DNA from: Candidatus Cacconaster scatequi
GTDB lineage: Bacteria > Bacteroidota > Bacteroidia > Bacteroidales > UBA932
DNA length: 53,985 bases
Assembly: GCA_018065305.1 (NCBI GenBank)
Contig: JAGHTO010000007.1
Span: 1 to 53,985, forward strand
Reading direction: 5' to 3'
Of the stretch, positions 29,051 to 37,623 are shown in pieces; position 1 is the first letter of the stretch; the number at the start of each line of letters is the position of its first letter. Both the position numbers and the translations under genes were made by a program. The notes under the pieces were generated by a model. That model had not been told where the DNA came from, did no database searches, and saw only the letters and a program-made list of their open reading frames with translations.

Positions 29051-29076
29051 TGGCTTGCGGGCTGTCGGTGGATACA

Positions 29077-29904
29077 ATGGATTCTGAGGAACTGGACGCT
29101 CTCATACAGCTTCTGGACGATGACGACAATGTTGTCCGAAGATGTGTGGATGAGCGTCTCCGTTCTTTCGGACCGCAGGTTGTAGGAGTGCTTCTCGATG
29201 CCGGAGCCTCGGACAAGGCCGAATCTCTGAATACGGAATTCAGACTTGTGGAGCTGAAAAGGCTTCTTGCGTGCTCCGGAGGCTCGGTGTCTCTCTTCGA
29301 AGGGGCATTCATAATCTGTTCCATCGCTGACTGTACGCTGAGGCGAGGGGAATTGGAACATAGGTTCTTCAAATGTATATCCGAGTATCAGGGTGAGGCT
29401 TCTGATGCCAGGACCGCTTTCGAGAACATAGGCGTTTTCAACCATATCTTCTTTGAACGTCTCGGCTTCACGCTGTACGATATGGGATTATCAAATCCCG
29501 AATATGCGCTTGTGAGCAAAGCTTTGGAAAGCCACGGGTGCAACCCGTTGACGATGGTCTACGTCTACATTATGGTAGCGCAGGCCTGCGGCCTGCCTCT
29601 TCTTCCCCTCTGCTTCCCGGGCGGGGTGCTTCCTGTCTATGTGGAGAACGGGAAGGAACTGTTCTATGTGAACGTCTACCGGAAGGGGGAGATATTCTAT
29701 AGGCACAACCTCGGCGCCTCCCTTAAATTCATAGGCAGCGCCCTTGGCCATATCGAGTTCAAGGTACGTGACGAAAAGTCACTTCTTGCGATGTACGTCG
29801 AATCGCTTCAGATTGTATTCTCAAAGAGTGGCGGCGGAAGGGTTTCCTCCGCATTGGATTCGGTCCTGAACCTTATCGGTCCTGAACGTTTCCTGACTAT
29901 CTGA
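29077..29904 (+). CDS. SirB1-like transglutaminase-fold protein of unknown function
   Basis: About 275 residues. The N-terminus has a HEAT-like helix pair (LIQLLDDDDNVVRRCVDERL). The central part matches the SirB1/transglutaminase-core-2 pattern: helix, N-P-L-T-M-x-Y-x-Y-I, then GLPLLPLCFPGGVLPVY. The usual catalytic Cys/His of active transglutaminases are not clearly present, so enzyme activity is doubtful. A GTG at 29050 overlaps the ddl stop by one base and is an alternative start. I prefer ATG 29077 because it directly precedes the first helix. The 3' end overlaps the convergent M23 gene by 8 nt. Confidence 0.65.
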   Translation: MDSEELDALIQLLDDDDNVVRRCVDERLRSFGPQVVGVLLDAGASDKAESLNTEFRLVELKRLLACSGGSVSLFEGAFIICSIADCTLRRGELEHRFFKCISEYQGEASDARTAFENIGVFNHIFFERLGFTLYDMGLSNPEYALVSKALESHGCNPLTMVYVYIMVAQACGLPLLPLCFPGGVLPVYVENGKELFYVNVYRKGEIFYRHNLGASLKFIGSALGHIEFKVRDEKSLLAMYVESLQIVFSKSGGGRVSSALDSVLNLIGPERFLTI

Positions 29905-30862
29905 CCACCAGTCTCTCTCCGATTCGCAGAGTCTTGTTTGACTTGATGTTGTTGAGTTTGCAGATTTTGCTGACGGTTGTGCCGTATTTTCTGGCTATGC
30001 TGCCCAAAGTATCCCCTTTTCGTACGGCATACACAATCCGGTCGGAAGCCGCCTTGCTTTCTTCATCGGTCTGGCCGTAATGTGAATAGATGCTGAAATA
30101 GTGTCTCTTCAGCACCATGACGGAATCGCGGACCGAGCCCTTCTCGAAGTTAACGACGCGTTCGGGGTCGAAGGCATGTCCCATATATCTGGTCTCGAAA
30201 TGAAGGTGGGGGCCTGTGCTCCTGCCCGTGTTTCCACCAAGTCCTATGATCTCCCCGGCCTTCACCGACTCATTCTCTCCGACAAGAATTTTTGAAAGGT
30301 GGCCGTAGTAGGTCTCAAGCCCGTTGGAATGGCGGATGATGACGAGGTTTCCGTAGCCTCCGGTCTGACGGACACCGCCGATGTAGCGGACAATTCCGTT
30401 GAAGGCCGCCCTGACGGTATCTCCGATATGGAGAGGCACGTCAATTCCCTTGTGCTCCCTGGTCCTGCGGAACTTGAATCCGGACCGTACGTTGCCCACT
30501 ATCGGGGCGCTGAAGGGATTGAGGGAGTCCACAAGCCTGAGTTCTATCTCTTCGGGCAGATTGTCGACGCTATGGCCCTTGAAGGCGTGAATCACGTCAT
30601 TCGTCCATCCTTCGTAGAATCCTGCGGTGTCAATCACCGGTCTGCCGAGTTCGATGTATTCCCAAGTGTGGTTTTCGAAGAGAACGACCTTGAGATATTT
30701 GTCACCGGTATCGAGCGTGTCCACTGCTACGACAGGCACGGTCGAGATAACATCTTCCACGTCATCCATAGCCAGAGTATCCCTTTGACTGCCGGGGATG
30801 TACTGTGCTTTGACGAGAATCGGAAACAGAATGGTGAACGCAATCAGCGCAAGTCGTTTCAT
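29897..30862 (-). CDS. Secreted M23 peptidase with C-terminal LysM domain
   Basis: A peptidoglycan-acting endopeptidase, or an EnvC/NlpD-like activator. About 321 residues: a signal peptide (about 1-20), an M23 lysostaphin-like domain with the zinc motifs HKGIDVP (HxxxD) and HLHFE (HxH), and a LysM domain over the last 45 residues (VRKGDTLGSIARKYGTT). Both zinc motifs are intact, so it is probably catalytic. An exact -7 element lies 20 bp upstream of ATG 30862; the longer open frame to 30934 has no support. Confidence 0.9.
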   Translation of the reverse strand: MKRLALIAFTILFPILVKAQYIPGSQRDTLAMDDVEDVISTVPVVAVDTLDTGDKYLKVVLFENHTWEYIELGRPVIDTAGFYEGWTNDVIHAFKGHSVDNLPEEIELRLVDSLNPFSAPIVGNVRSGFKFRRTREHKGIDVPLHIGDTVRAAFNGIVRYIGGVRQTGGYGNLVIIRHSNGLETYYGHLSKILVGENESVKAGEIIGLGGNTGRSTGPHLHFETRYMGHAFDPERVVNFEKGSVRDSVMVLKRHYFSIYSHYGQTDEESKAASDRIVYAVRKGDTLGSIARKYGTTVSKICKLNNIKSNKTLRIGERLVVR

Positions 30863-30881
30863 CGGTCTGGGTTTAGTATCA

Positions 30882-30889
30882 CAAATATA
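30882..30889 (-). promoter_or_regulatory. Putative -7 element for the M23/LysM gene
   Basis: Minus-strand TATATTTG, an exact TAnnTTTG match, 19 bp before the ATG at 30862. No clear -33 box. Confidence 0.5.
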
Positions 30890-30910
30890 GTGATTTTTCC
30901 CTTTTTTTGG

Positions 30911-30918
30911 TAGATTTG
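30911..30918 (+). promoter_or_regulatory. Putative -7 element for the mscS-family gene
   Basis: TAGATTTG, an exact TAnnTTTG match, 19 bp before the ATG at 30938. It is divergent from the M23 promoter within 40 bp. Confidence 0.5.
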
Positions 30919-30937
30919 CGTAAAGGTTATTCAATTA

Positions 30938-33568
30938 ATGGCTGAGATGAATAAGAGAATCATTCTTGTCCTGGCGGTGCTGTTGCTTTCTGCAATACCG
31001 GCATCCGCCGTATTCAATGAAAAGAATCTGACCACGACCCTGGATGTGCTGAGCCTCGAATTGGAGCAGGAGGTGGCGAAGGCCCATAAGGTTCAGGAAT
31101 ACACCTCTCTGATGAGCAGAAAGCAGAGGCAGCAGATGGTCAGTATGATAAAGCGCTGCAATGAGTTGTCGCTGATGCTCTATTCCCAGAATCAGGATTT
31201 CACCTTTGATATGACATACGCCTTCGATGAGGTTATGAAGGAATATGAGAGATTCAACAGGGAAAGGATGCCTTACGACAGGTTTGTCGAGAGGCTGGAG
31301 ATGGACATAGACAAGTATGAGAGGCTGCTTGAATCCCTTCGTAGAATCCCTCCGATGCTTGAGGAGATAGAGGAGGTCCCTGACAGCCTCAAGGCGGCGA
31401 CGGACAGTCTGCTCCTTGGGGGCAGACCCCATACCGGAGCCGGCAGTCCCGCCCTTAGGGAGTTCAGGCGGCAGAAACTTGACGGGAACAGGGCCCGCCT
31501 GCCTTTTGTGTTGGATTCATTGGGCTGCGTCACACGCGATTCCTGCGTCTCTTACGCATTGCTGCTTCTGGATATGTGCACCGCCCAGCGTGATGAATTC
31601 CTCCGCGATGCCGAGCATTATGAATCCACAAACAACAGGCTGAAGGAGAGTTTCGATTATGTCCAGAACCGATACCGGGCAATCCAGAAGAGCATCTTCA
31701 GGGATGGGCAGACCAATTATTTCTCCGTACTCAGGTTTTTCGGCAGCTATCTGAAAGAGACTGTCGATCAGGCAAAGTCAAAATACGGCACGGGGGGTGG
31801 AACCGGGAGGGACAGCCTTGGGCAGAGTGAGTGGCGCGGTCCCGTAGTTGCCGGATTCATCGTATTCGTGTTTATGCATCTTCTGCTTGCGACGGTCCTG
31901 AGTATGGCAATCTTTGCACTGTTCATAAAGAAAAGAAGTTCCGCTTTCGGGGAATGGCTTGCCGACCGCAAGCGTTCCGTCATATTGTTCCTGGGGGTGC
32001 TGATTTTCGCGATTTCCTTCAGTGTGGTCGGCTCTCTGGCAGACAGCAATTTTCTGAAACTGGCCACGAGGTTGCTCCTGATATTTTCCTGGATAATGGG
32101 CTCCATCGTATTCTCTCTGATTGTCAGGTTGAAAGGGGACCGGCTCAGGCGAAGCCAGAAGGCATACGTGCCTCTGATGGTATTGGGGCTGACAGTGATT
32201 GCCTTCAGAATAATATTCGTTCCCAATACGGCACTGAATCTGGTGTTGCCGCCAGCGCTGCTTGGCTGCTCGATATGGCAGGCCATACTGTGCCGCAGGT
32301 GCGGGAAGGAAATGAGGAGGAGCGATTATCTGTGCAATTGCCTGACCCTGTTCATTTTCATTGCCGCGACAGTCATTTCCTGGACGGGGTATGTGTTTAT
32401 GGGTGTGCAACTGCTGATATGGTGGCTTTTCCAACTGGCTGCAATCCAGACGGTCATTGCAGTCCATTCACTGCTCGAACTGTATTGGGACAAGGTTGAA
32501 CGGAAGAGGATGGACAGGTACGGGAAATCCCATATCGTGATTGACAAGGGCAGCAGGGATTCCTATATCGAGGTGACCTGGCTTTTCAATTTTGTCAAGG
32601 ATGCGCTGCTTCCCGTCATTGCAACCGTTTCGGTCCCTCTCTGCATCTATTTCGCGGCGGACGTGTTCAACCTTGCCGGTGCATTCGATGACCTGTTGCA
32701 CGAGCCTTTCCTGAATCTGACCAACGCCTCCGGGGGTGAGATACTCAGCCTTTCCGTTTACAAGATTGTCCTGGTGTTCGCCCTGTTTTTCGTCTTCAGA
32801 TATGTGAACAATACGGTCAAGTCTTTCTACAAACTTGCCAGATACAGGAAACTGATGTCCGTCGAAGGCAAGAAATATGTCCATACAAATGAGGTCAACC
32901 TTACCCTGGCCAACAACATAATCACGATTCTTGTCTGGGGTGCGTACATAATAATGGCAGTCCTGATGCTCAGGATTCCGATGGGCGCGATATCCATTGT
33001 GGCCGCAGGTCTTGCCACAGGTCTCGGACTCGCGATGAAGGATGTGCTGAACAATTTCATCTACGGCATACAGCTGATGTCCGGACGTGCCAGGGTGGGG
33101 GACTACATAGAGTGTGACGGAATCCGTGGCAAAGTGGAGAGCATATCATACCAGAGCACCCAGATTCTTACGGCTGACCAGGCGATTATGTCATTCACCA
33201 ACACTTCCCTGTTCAACAAGAATTTCAAGAACTTGACGAAGAACAATGCATACGAGTTTGTCAAGATTATTGTGGGAGTGGCTTACGGGACTGATGTCGA
33301 AACGGTACGGAGTCTGATACTCGGGTCATTGGAGAACCTTGTCAGGGAGGACAAGTACGGACGCTCCACCATCGACAGGAACAAAGGTTTTGCCGTGACG
33401 TTCGACGGGTTCGGGGACAGTTCGGTGAATCTTGCAGTCAAGGCGTACGTCCTTGTCGAGGAACGCTTTTCCTTCGTGGCCGCCGCGAATGAAATCATCT
33501 ACCGGGTTCTCGGGGAGAACAATATAGAAATCCCCTTCCCCCAAAGGGATGTCCACATCCGGCAGTAA
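30938..33568 (+). CDS. Large MscS-family mechanosensitive channel
   Basis: 876 residues, three times the size of E. coli MscS. A signal or anchor (about 6-24) is followed by about 240 periplasmic residues rich in charged helices, roughly nine membrane segments between about 300 and 700, and then the MscS pore. The pore is visible as a Gly/Ala-rich helix (AAGLATGLGLAMKDVLNN). A beta-domain follows (VGDYIECDGIRGKVESI), then a cytoplasmic alpha/beta tail ending FPQRDVHI. It resembles MscK/YbdG-type channels and should protect against osmotic downshock. Possible coupling to cell-wall state is suggested only by the neighbouring M23 gene. Confidence 0.9.
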   Translation: MAEMNKRIILVLAVLLLSAIPASAVFNEKNLTTTLDVLSLELEQEVAKAHKVQEYTSLMSRKQRQQMVSMIKRCNELSLMLYSQNQDFTFDMTYAFDEVMKEYERFNRERMPYDRFVERLEMDIDKYERLLESLRRIPPMLEEIEEVPDSLKAATDSLLLGGRPHTGAGSPALREFRRQKLDGNRARLPFVLDSLGCVTRDSCVSYALLLLDMCTAQRDEFLRDAEHYESTNNRLKESFDYVQNRYRAIQKSIFRDGQTNYFSVLRFFGSYLKETVDQAKSKYGTGGGTGRDSLGQSEWRGPVVAGFIVFVFMHLLLATVLSMAIFALFIKKRSSAFGEWLADRKRSVILFLGVLIFAISFSVVGSLADSNFLKLATRLLLIFSWIMGSIVFSLIVRLKGDRLRRSQKAYVPLMVLGLTVIAFRIIFVPNTALNLVLPPALLGCSIWQAILCRRCGKEMRRSDYLCNCLTLFIFIAATVISWTGYVFMGVQLLIWWLFQLAAIQTVIAVHSLLELYWDKVERKRMDRYGKSHIVIDKGSRDSYIEVTWLFNFVKDALLPVIATVSVPLCIYFAADVFNLAGAFDDLLHEPFLNLTNASGGEILSLSVYKIVLVFALFFVFRYVNNTVKSFYKLARYRKLMSVEGKKYVHTNEVNLTLANNIITILVWGAYIIMAVLMLRIPMGAISIVAAGLATGLGLAMKDVLNNFIYGIQLMSGRARVGDYIECDGIRGKVESISYQSTQILTADQAIMSFTNTSLFNKNFKNLTKNNAYEFVKIIVGVAYGTDVETVRSLILGSLENLVREDKYGRSTIDRNKGFAVTFDGFGDSSVNLAVKAYVLVEERFSFVAAANEIIYRVLGENNIEIPFPQRDVHIRQ

Positions 33569-33584
33569 TAACGTTTATTGCGAA

Positions 33585-33684
33585 TTGCGGTGGATATATA
33601 CTCCCTGCGCAATCCTCCCCACTGACGTGGGTCCCCTCCCTCTTCGGGAGCCAAAGTTACGCAGGAAGTATATATCCACCGCAA
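33585..33684. repeat. 100-bp imperfect palindrome with two inner hairpins
   Basis: Arms at 33585-33609 and 33660-33684 are inverted repeats with 24 of 25 positions matching. Inside are two further hairpins, CCCAC/GTGGG (33618-33622 with 33627-33631) and CTCCC/GGGAG (33636-33640 with 33646-33650). It fills the gap between the convergent mscS-like and DMT-transporter genes and has no T-run, so it is not a plain intrinsic terminator, although it could act as a two-way one. A REP/MITE-like unit or structured RNA are other options. Short ORFs across it are by-products of the repeat. Confidence 0.85.
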
Positions 33685-33699
33685 CGTCTTCGCGCACAG

Positions 33700-34596
33700 T
33701 TAATTGCTTCCGGCGAAGAGTATGGCGATTCCTGCAAGGAGAATAATCAGGGCTGCGGCTTTTTCCTTGAGTCTGTTCTCTTTGAACAGCCAAGCTCCGA
33801 TGAGGAATGTCACCACGACGGAACTGCGCCTGAGCATCGATACGACCGAGAGCATCGAGCCTTCACAACTCAGGGCAAAGAAGTAGAGATAGTCGGAAAC
33901 GGTTATGAAGACCGCAATCAGGAGGATGTTCCAGTCCCAGTGGAAATTCTCCCTTCTCCCGTTCATAATGTCGGATACAAGGATGGCCAGGGCCAGAATG
34001 ACCGTTATGTAGAGGTTTGTCCAGCTTTGGGCGAACATCGGGCTCATCCAGCTCATTATGTATTTGTCAAGCATTGCGCTTGCCACTCCAGAGAGGATTG
34101 CGACGAACATACATAAAACCCATTTGTTGTGTGCGAAGGCAATGCCCTCTCTCCGGCTGGACACACTCAGCATATAAAGGGCTGCGATTGAGACGATTAT
34201 GCCGGTCCATTGGAGCAGGTTCAACCTTTCACCGAAAACCAGCAGGGAGACCAGCAGAATGAACACCGGCCTGGTGGCTTTCATCGTGCTGGCAGTGGTG
34301 ATGGGAAGGTGTTTCAGCCCGAGCAGGCCTGTTATCCAGGAGACGGTGACAATCACGGCCTTTCCCGCCAGCAGGAGATGGTCCTTCGCGGTGCCCTGCT
34401 CGATTTCGAACCTTGTCCCTTCCGCAAGATGCCATCCGAATACGGACGAGAGGATGAAGGGGGTGAAAAACAGGGTGGTGATGCCGGTGGCGAAAAGAAG
34501 GATGTAAAGCACTCCGTTGTTTTTGGAGGCCTGTTTCTTGGCTACGTCATATACTCCCAGAAGGACGGCGGAACAGATTGCAAGGGTGAGCCACAT
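33700..34596 (-). CDS. EamA/DMT-superfamily transporter
   Basis: 298 residues, about ten membrane helices in two EamA repeats (first half LAICSAVLLGVYDVAKKQAS, second half after about residue 150), inner membrane. The substrate of such metabolite exporters cannot be predicted. It starts 4 bp after the TPR-protein stop on the same strand and is probably co-transcribed with it. Start ATG 34596 (MWLTLAIC) gives a normal first helix; the open frame further upstream overlaps the TPR gene. Confidence 0.87.
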   Translation of the reverse strand: MWLTLAICSAVLLGVYDVAKKQASKNNGVLYILLFATGITTLFFTPFILSSVFGWHLAEGTRFEIEQGTAKDHLLLAGKAVIVTVSWITGLLGLKHLPITTASTMKATRPVFILLVSLLVFGERLNLLQWTGIIVSIAALYMLSVSSRREGIAFAHNKWVLCMFVAILSGVASAMLDKYIMSWMSPMFAQSWTNLYITVILALAILVSDIMNGRRENFHWDWNILLIAVFITVSDYLYFFALSCEGSMLSVVSMLRRSSVVVTFLIGAWLFKENRLKEKAAALIILLAGIAILFAGSN

Positions 34597-34600
34597 AGTG

Positions 34601-36613
34601 TTAGAGATTCTCCTCTTTTTTGCAGTATTTGTTGATGACGCTATATGCATCCTCTATTCCGAGTTCCCCCGCAGTGCTGAGGTCGATGCATCCTTTGTCG
34701 TTGTCTTTCAGATATATCAGTACAAGGCCCCTGTTGTAGTAAGCCTCGCCGATGTACGGATGAAGTTCGATAGCCTTGGTATATTGCACTATGGCTTCAG
34801 GCAGGTCGTCGGACATGCAGTAGAGGTTCCCCAGATTGTAATATACGTAAGGGAACGAAGGGTCGATTGCCGCGGCCTTCTGCATATCCATTATGGATGA
34901 CGTGTAGTCGTACGACGACCGGGAGTTGCTGTCCTTGACACGTGTCTTGATGGTCTTGTCGTTATCCAGCGTAAGGACTCTGACGTTGTTCTCGATGGAA
35001 GCGATGAAATCTATCATCTCCGCCTGCAGGGCTCCCCGGTTGATGTAGAAGAACTGGTTTTCGGAATCTTTCCCGATGGCTTCGTCATAGCACACGAGCG
35101 CGGCGTTGAACTGTTTGCCGGATGCCTCCAGAATGGCTTTGGCAAAGAGATTGCCGGCGCTCCGGTTTGTCTTCAGTTCCCGGTCAATCTGTTCCTTTCT
35201 GACCATTGTCCCGGAAGACTCCGCCGTTCCCTGTCTGACTGACGCGAACTTGATGGCAAGAGGGCTTTCGGCGATGAACCTTTCAAGGGCGGTGTCGTCA
35301 TATTTCTTCTCGAATGCCAGAGAAGTCACCACCGTCGCCGTCGAATCGGATGCCACGAATTTGTAGAGAGGTTTCAGGCGGATGTCCACATCCCTGTACT
35401 GAAGAAGTTCGTTGTTGAAATCCTTTTTTGCGAAATCCGCGTCAAGAGCCAGGAGCCGGTTGTATTGCTTGGTCGTATCGGCAAATGCGGCATATCCTGT
35501 AGAATCGGCCGTCTTGGCCTTGTATTCCCTGATTTTTTCCTGAGCTATCTCATAGTCCTGCTTCGACGAATTGAACTGTCCCAGCATATTCTTCGCGTAT
35601 GAACGGTTCAGATATGCCTTGGCAAAGTCCGGATAGAGGTTGATGGCCTGGGAATAGTCGTCCATCGCATTGCGGTAGCGTCCCATTTCCATAAACACCG
35701 CGGCTCTGTTGTAATAGGCCAGGACATTGTTGGGATTGATGTTCAGCACACGGTCATAATCATCAAGCGCGGAGGTGTAATCTCCCACCTGAGTGTAAAT
35801 CAGCGCTCTGTTGTATAAGGTGAGAGCATTGCCGGGTTCTTCGGCAAGAATGTTGTCAAGGTCCGTGAGCGCGCCCCTGATGTCCTGTTTGTCATATCTG
35901 AGCAGCGCCCGGTTGAAGAGAGCGTATGTGTTTGTGGAATCCAGATTGATGGCGACGTTCAGGTCCGCTATCGCCAGGTCTGTCTTTCCCTGAAGCGCAT
36001 ACACTCTGGAGCGTCTTACAAACCCTTCTCCTTCCCTCCTGTTAAGCTGTATTGCCTTGTTGTAGTCCGAAAGCGCCTTGGTGGTGTCTCCCACATACAG
36101 ATAGCAGGCTCCGCGGTTCAGATATGCGTCCGGGTCGTCCGGCTCCCTGCGTAGGAACATATTGAAATCGCTGATTGCCTTGTCGAACTGCTGGGAGAGG
36201 AAATAGGTCACGCCGCGGCTGAAATAGAGGCCGGTGTAACTGGGCCTCAGGTCGACGGCTTCGGCCAGATCCCTGAGCGCTTCGTCATATTTTCCCGTGC
36301 GGCTCAATGTTATCGCCCGGTAGTGGTAGGCCAGGGTGTAAATCGGATTGAAGTGAAGCGTCCGGTCGAAGTCCTTCTGGGCTCCGGTGAAATCGCCGAG
36401 ATTGTACTTTGCTATTCCCCTGAAAAAATAGGCTTCGAAGTTTGCGGAGTCGAGGCGGGAGAGGATGTTGAAGTTCTCTATCGCAAGAGAGTACTGTCCG
36501 TCAATCAGAGCCTGACGGCCACGAAAATAGAAATGGTCGAGGTCGTACTGTGCCGCTGCCGTGAAGGTGGCTGCAAGTGCTATCAGCAGAACTGTCAGCT
36601 CTTTTTTGAACAT
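34601..36613 (-). CDS. Secreted tetratricopeptide-repeat protein
   Basis: 671 residues: a signal peptide (about 1-21, ending TAAAQ) and then about a dozen TPR units with the repeating pattern AYxNRG/YYNRAxxYxxxGDYxxAxxDYxxA. A non-repeat linker at about 400-500 is followed by more TPRs near the C-terminus. It is a periplasmic or outer-membrane scaffold with no enzymatic motif. The predicted transcript start lies within a few bases of the ATG at 36613, so the mRNA may be leaderless. Confidence 0.85.
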   Translation of the reverse strand: MFKKELTVLLIALAATFTAAAQYDLDHFYFRGRQALIDGQYSLAIENFNILSRLDSANFEAYFFRGIAKYNLGDFTGAQKDFDRTLHFNPIYTLAYHYRAITLSRTGKYDEALRDLAEAVDLRPSYTGLYFSRGVTYFLSQQFDKAISDFNMFLRREPDDPDAYLNRGACYLYVGDTTKALSDYNKAIQLNRREGEGFVRRSRVYALQGKTDLAIADLNVAINLDSTNTYALFNRALLRYDKQDIRGALTDLDNILAEEPGNALTLYNRALIYTQVGDYTSALDDYDRVLNINPNNVLAYYNRAAVFMEMGRYRNAMDDYSQAINLYPDFAKAYLNRSYAKNMLGQFNSSKQDYEIAQEKIREYKAKTADSTGYAAFADTTKQYNRLLALDADFAKKDFNNELLQYRDVDIRLKPLYKFVASDSTATVVTSLAFEKKYDDTALERFIAESPLAIKFASVRQGTAESSGTMVRKEQIDRELKTNRSAGNLFAKAILEASGKQFNAALVCYDEAIGKDSENQFFYINRGALQAEMIDFIASIENNVRVLTLDNDKTIKTRVKDSNSRSSYDYTSSIMDMQKAAAIDPSFPYVYYNLGNLYCMSDDLPEAIVQYTKAIELHPYIGEAYYNRGLVLIYLKDNDKGCIDLSTAGELGIEDAYSVINKYCKKEENL

Positions 36614-36635
36614 CGCCGCAAAAATACTATTTTTG
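36605..36635 (+). promoter_or_regulatory. Promoter of the M28-like gene
   Basis: TTTG at 36605-36608 and TATTTTTG at 36628-36635 are separated by 19 bp, a full match to the Bacteroidota consensus, 14 bp before the ATG at 36650. Confidence 0.7.
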
Positions 36636-36649
36636 TTGGTTGTAACAAA
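36619..36649 (-). promoter_or_regulatory. Promoter of the TPR-protein operon, interleaved with the opposite promoter
   Basis: Minus-strand TTTG (plus CAAA 36646-36649) and TATTTTTG (36619-36626) are separated by 19 bp. The two -7 boxes form a perfect palindrome around the single base 36627, so both promoters cannot be occupied at once. Confidence 0.7.
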
Positions 36650-37600
36650 ATGAACGGACATTCACTGAAAACAGCCGTTGCGGCGCTTGCCGTTTTTCTC
36701 TGTACATTCTCAAATGCACAGAGTGTCGGGAAGTTCGACTATCTCCTCGAGCAGAGCGAGATGGAAACGGACCTTGAGTACATCGCCTCCGATCAGGCTG
36801 CCGGGCGGGCGTCGGGGACGAGTGCAAAGCAGTCCGTGGAACAGTTCATGGTCCGCCGGTTCAAAAGTCTCGGTCTGAAGCCGTACAATTGGAGCTATAC
36901 GCAGAGTTTCCGATACAATGATACGATACTTGTCCGCAATGTCGTGGGATATCTTCCGGCGGTGGCGCCCAGCGACGAGTACATAATCATCGGGGCCCAT
37001 TATGACCATATGGGAACTTTGGCAGGCCGGGTCTACAACGGGGCGGACGACAATGCTTCCGGGGTGACGGCACTGCTGGGGCTGGCCCGGATGTTTGCCC
37101 GGCTCAAGGCGGAAGGGGTTGCTCCGGGAAAGAACATCCTGTTTGTGGCCTTTGACGGTAAGGAACTCAGTATGAGCGGTAGCGAGTATTTCGTCAGGAA
37201 TCTGGACATTCCCGCTTCAAAAATAACCTGTGCAATCAATATGGATATGCTCGGGACCAACCTTGTCCCCACCGGAATCAACAGCGATTATCTCATCGCC
37301 CTGGGAGAGAAGACTCTGGACGAAAAATACCGTGGCTATCTATCTTTCCTGACAAAAAGAGCCCTGTACAAAATGGATCTGGACCTGACCTTTTACGGCA
37401 GCAGGAATTTCACGGATATCATGTATAGAAGCGGAGACCACAACTCCTTCGCCAAGGCCGGAATCCCGGCTGTCTTTTTCACCTCTGCATTCCACGAGCA
37501 TACATACAAGCCTACGGACAGGATTGACATAATCAATTTCCCTCTTCTGCGCAGACGGACGCTGGTGATTTACAATTTTGTCCTCCGCTTGTGCGAATAG
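36650..37600 (+). CDS. M28-family zinc metallopeptidase-like protein, catalytic Glu replaced
   Basis: 316 residues with a signal peptide (about 1-23). The M28 zinc ligands are visible: H118 (AHYDHMG), D133 (GADDNASG), E172, D199 (INMDMLG) and a His in FHEHTYKPTD (282 or 284). In active M28 aminopeptidases the general base and a zinc ligand are an adjacent Glu-Glu pair. Here the pair reads Lys171-Glu172 (AFDGKELSMSGS), so the ligand is kept and the base is lost. Periplasmic. Activity may be altered or absent. It is divergent from the TPR gene and precedes malQ by 23 nt. Confidence 0.82.
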   Translation: MNGHSLKTAVAALAVFLCTFSNAQSVGKFDYLLEQSEMETDLEYIASDQAAGRASGTSAKQSVEQFMVRRFKSLGLKPYNWSYTQSFRYNDTILVRNVVGYLPAVAPSDEYIIIGAHYDHMGTLAGRVYNGADDNASGVTALLGLARMFARLKAEGVAPGKNILFVAFDGKELSMSGSEYFVRNLDIPASKITCAINMDMLGTNLVPTGINSDYLIALGEKTLDEKYRGYLSFLTKRALYKMDLDLTFYGSRNFTDIMYRSGDHNSFAKAGIPAVFFTSAFHEHTYKPTDRIDIINFPLLRRRTLVIYNFVLRLCE

Positions 37601-37623
37601 ACAGAATTTGTTAAATTAGAGAT

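Noticed and set aside
33499-33746. Short frames on both strands across the palindrome at 33585-33684
   Set aside because: They mirror each other because of the inverted repeat, not because of coding.
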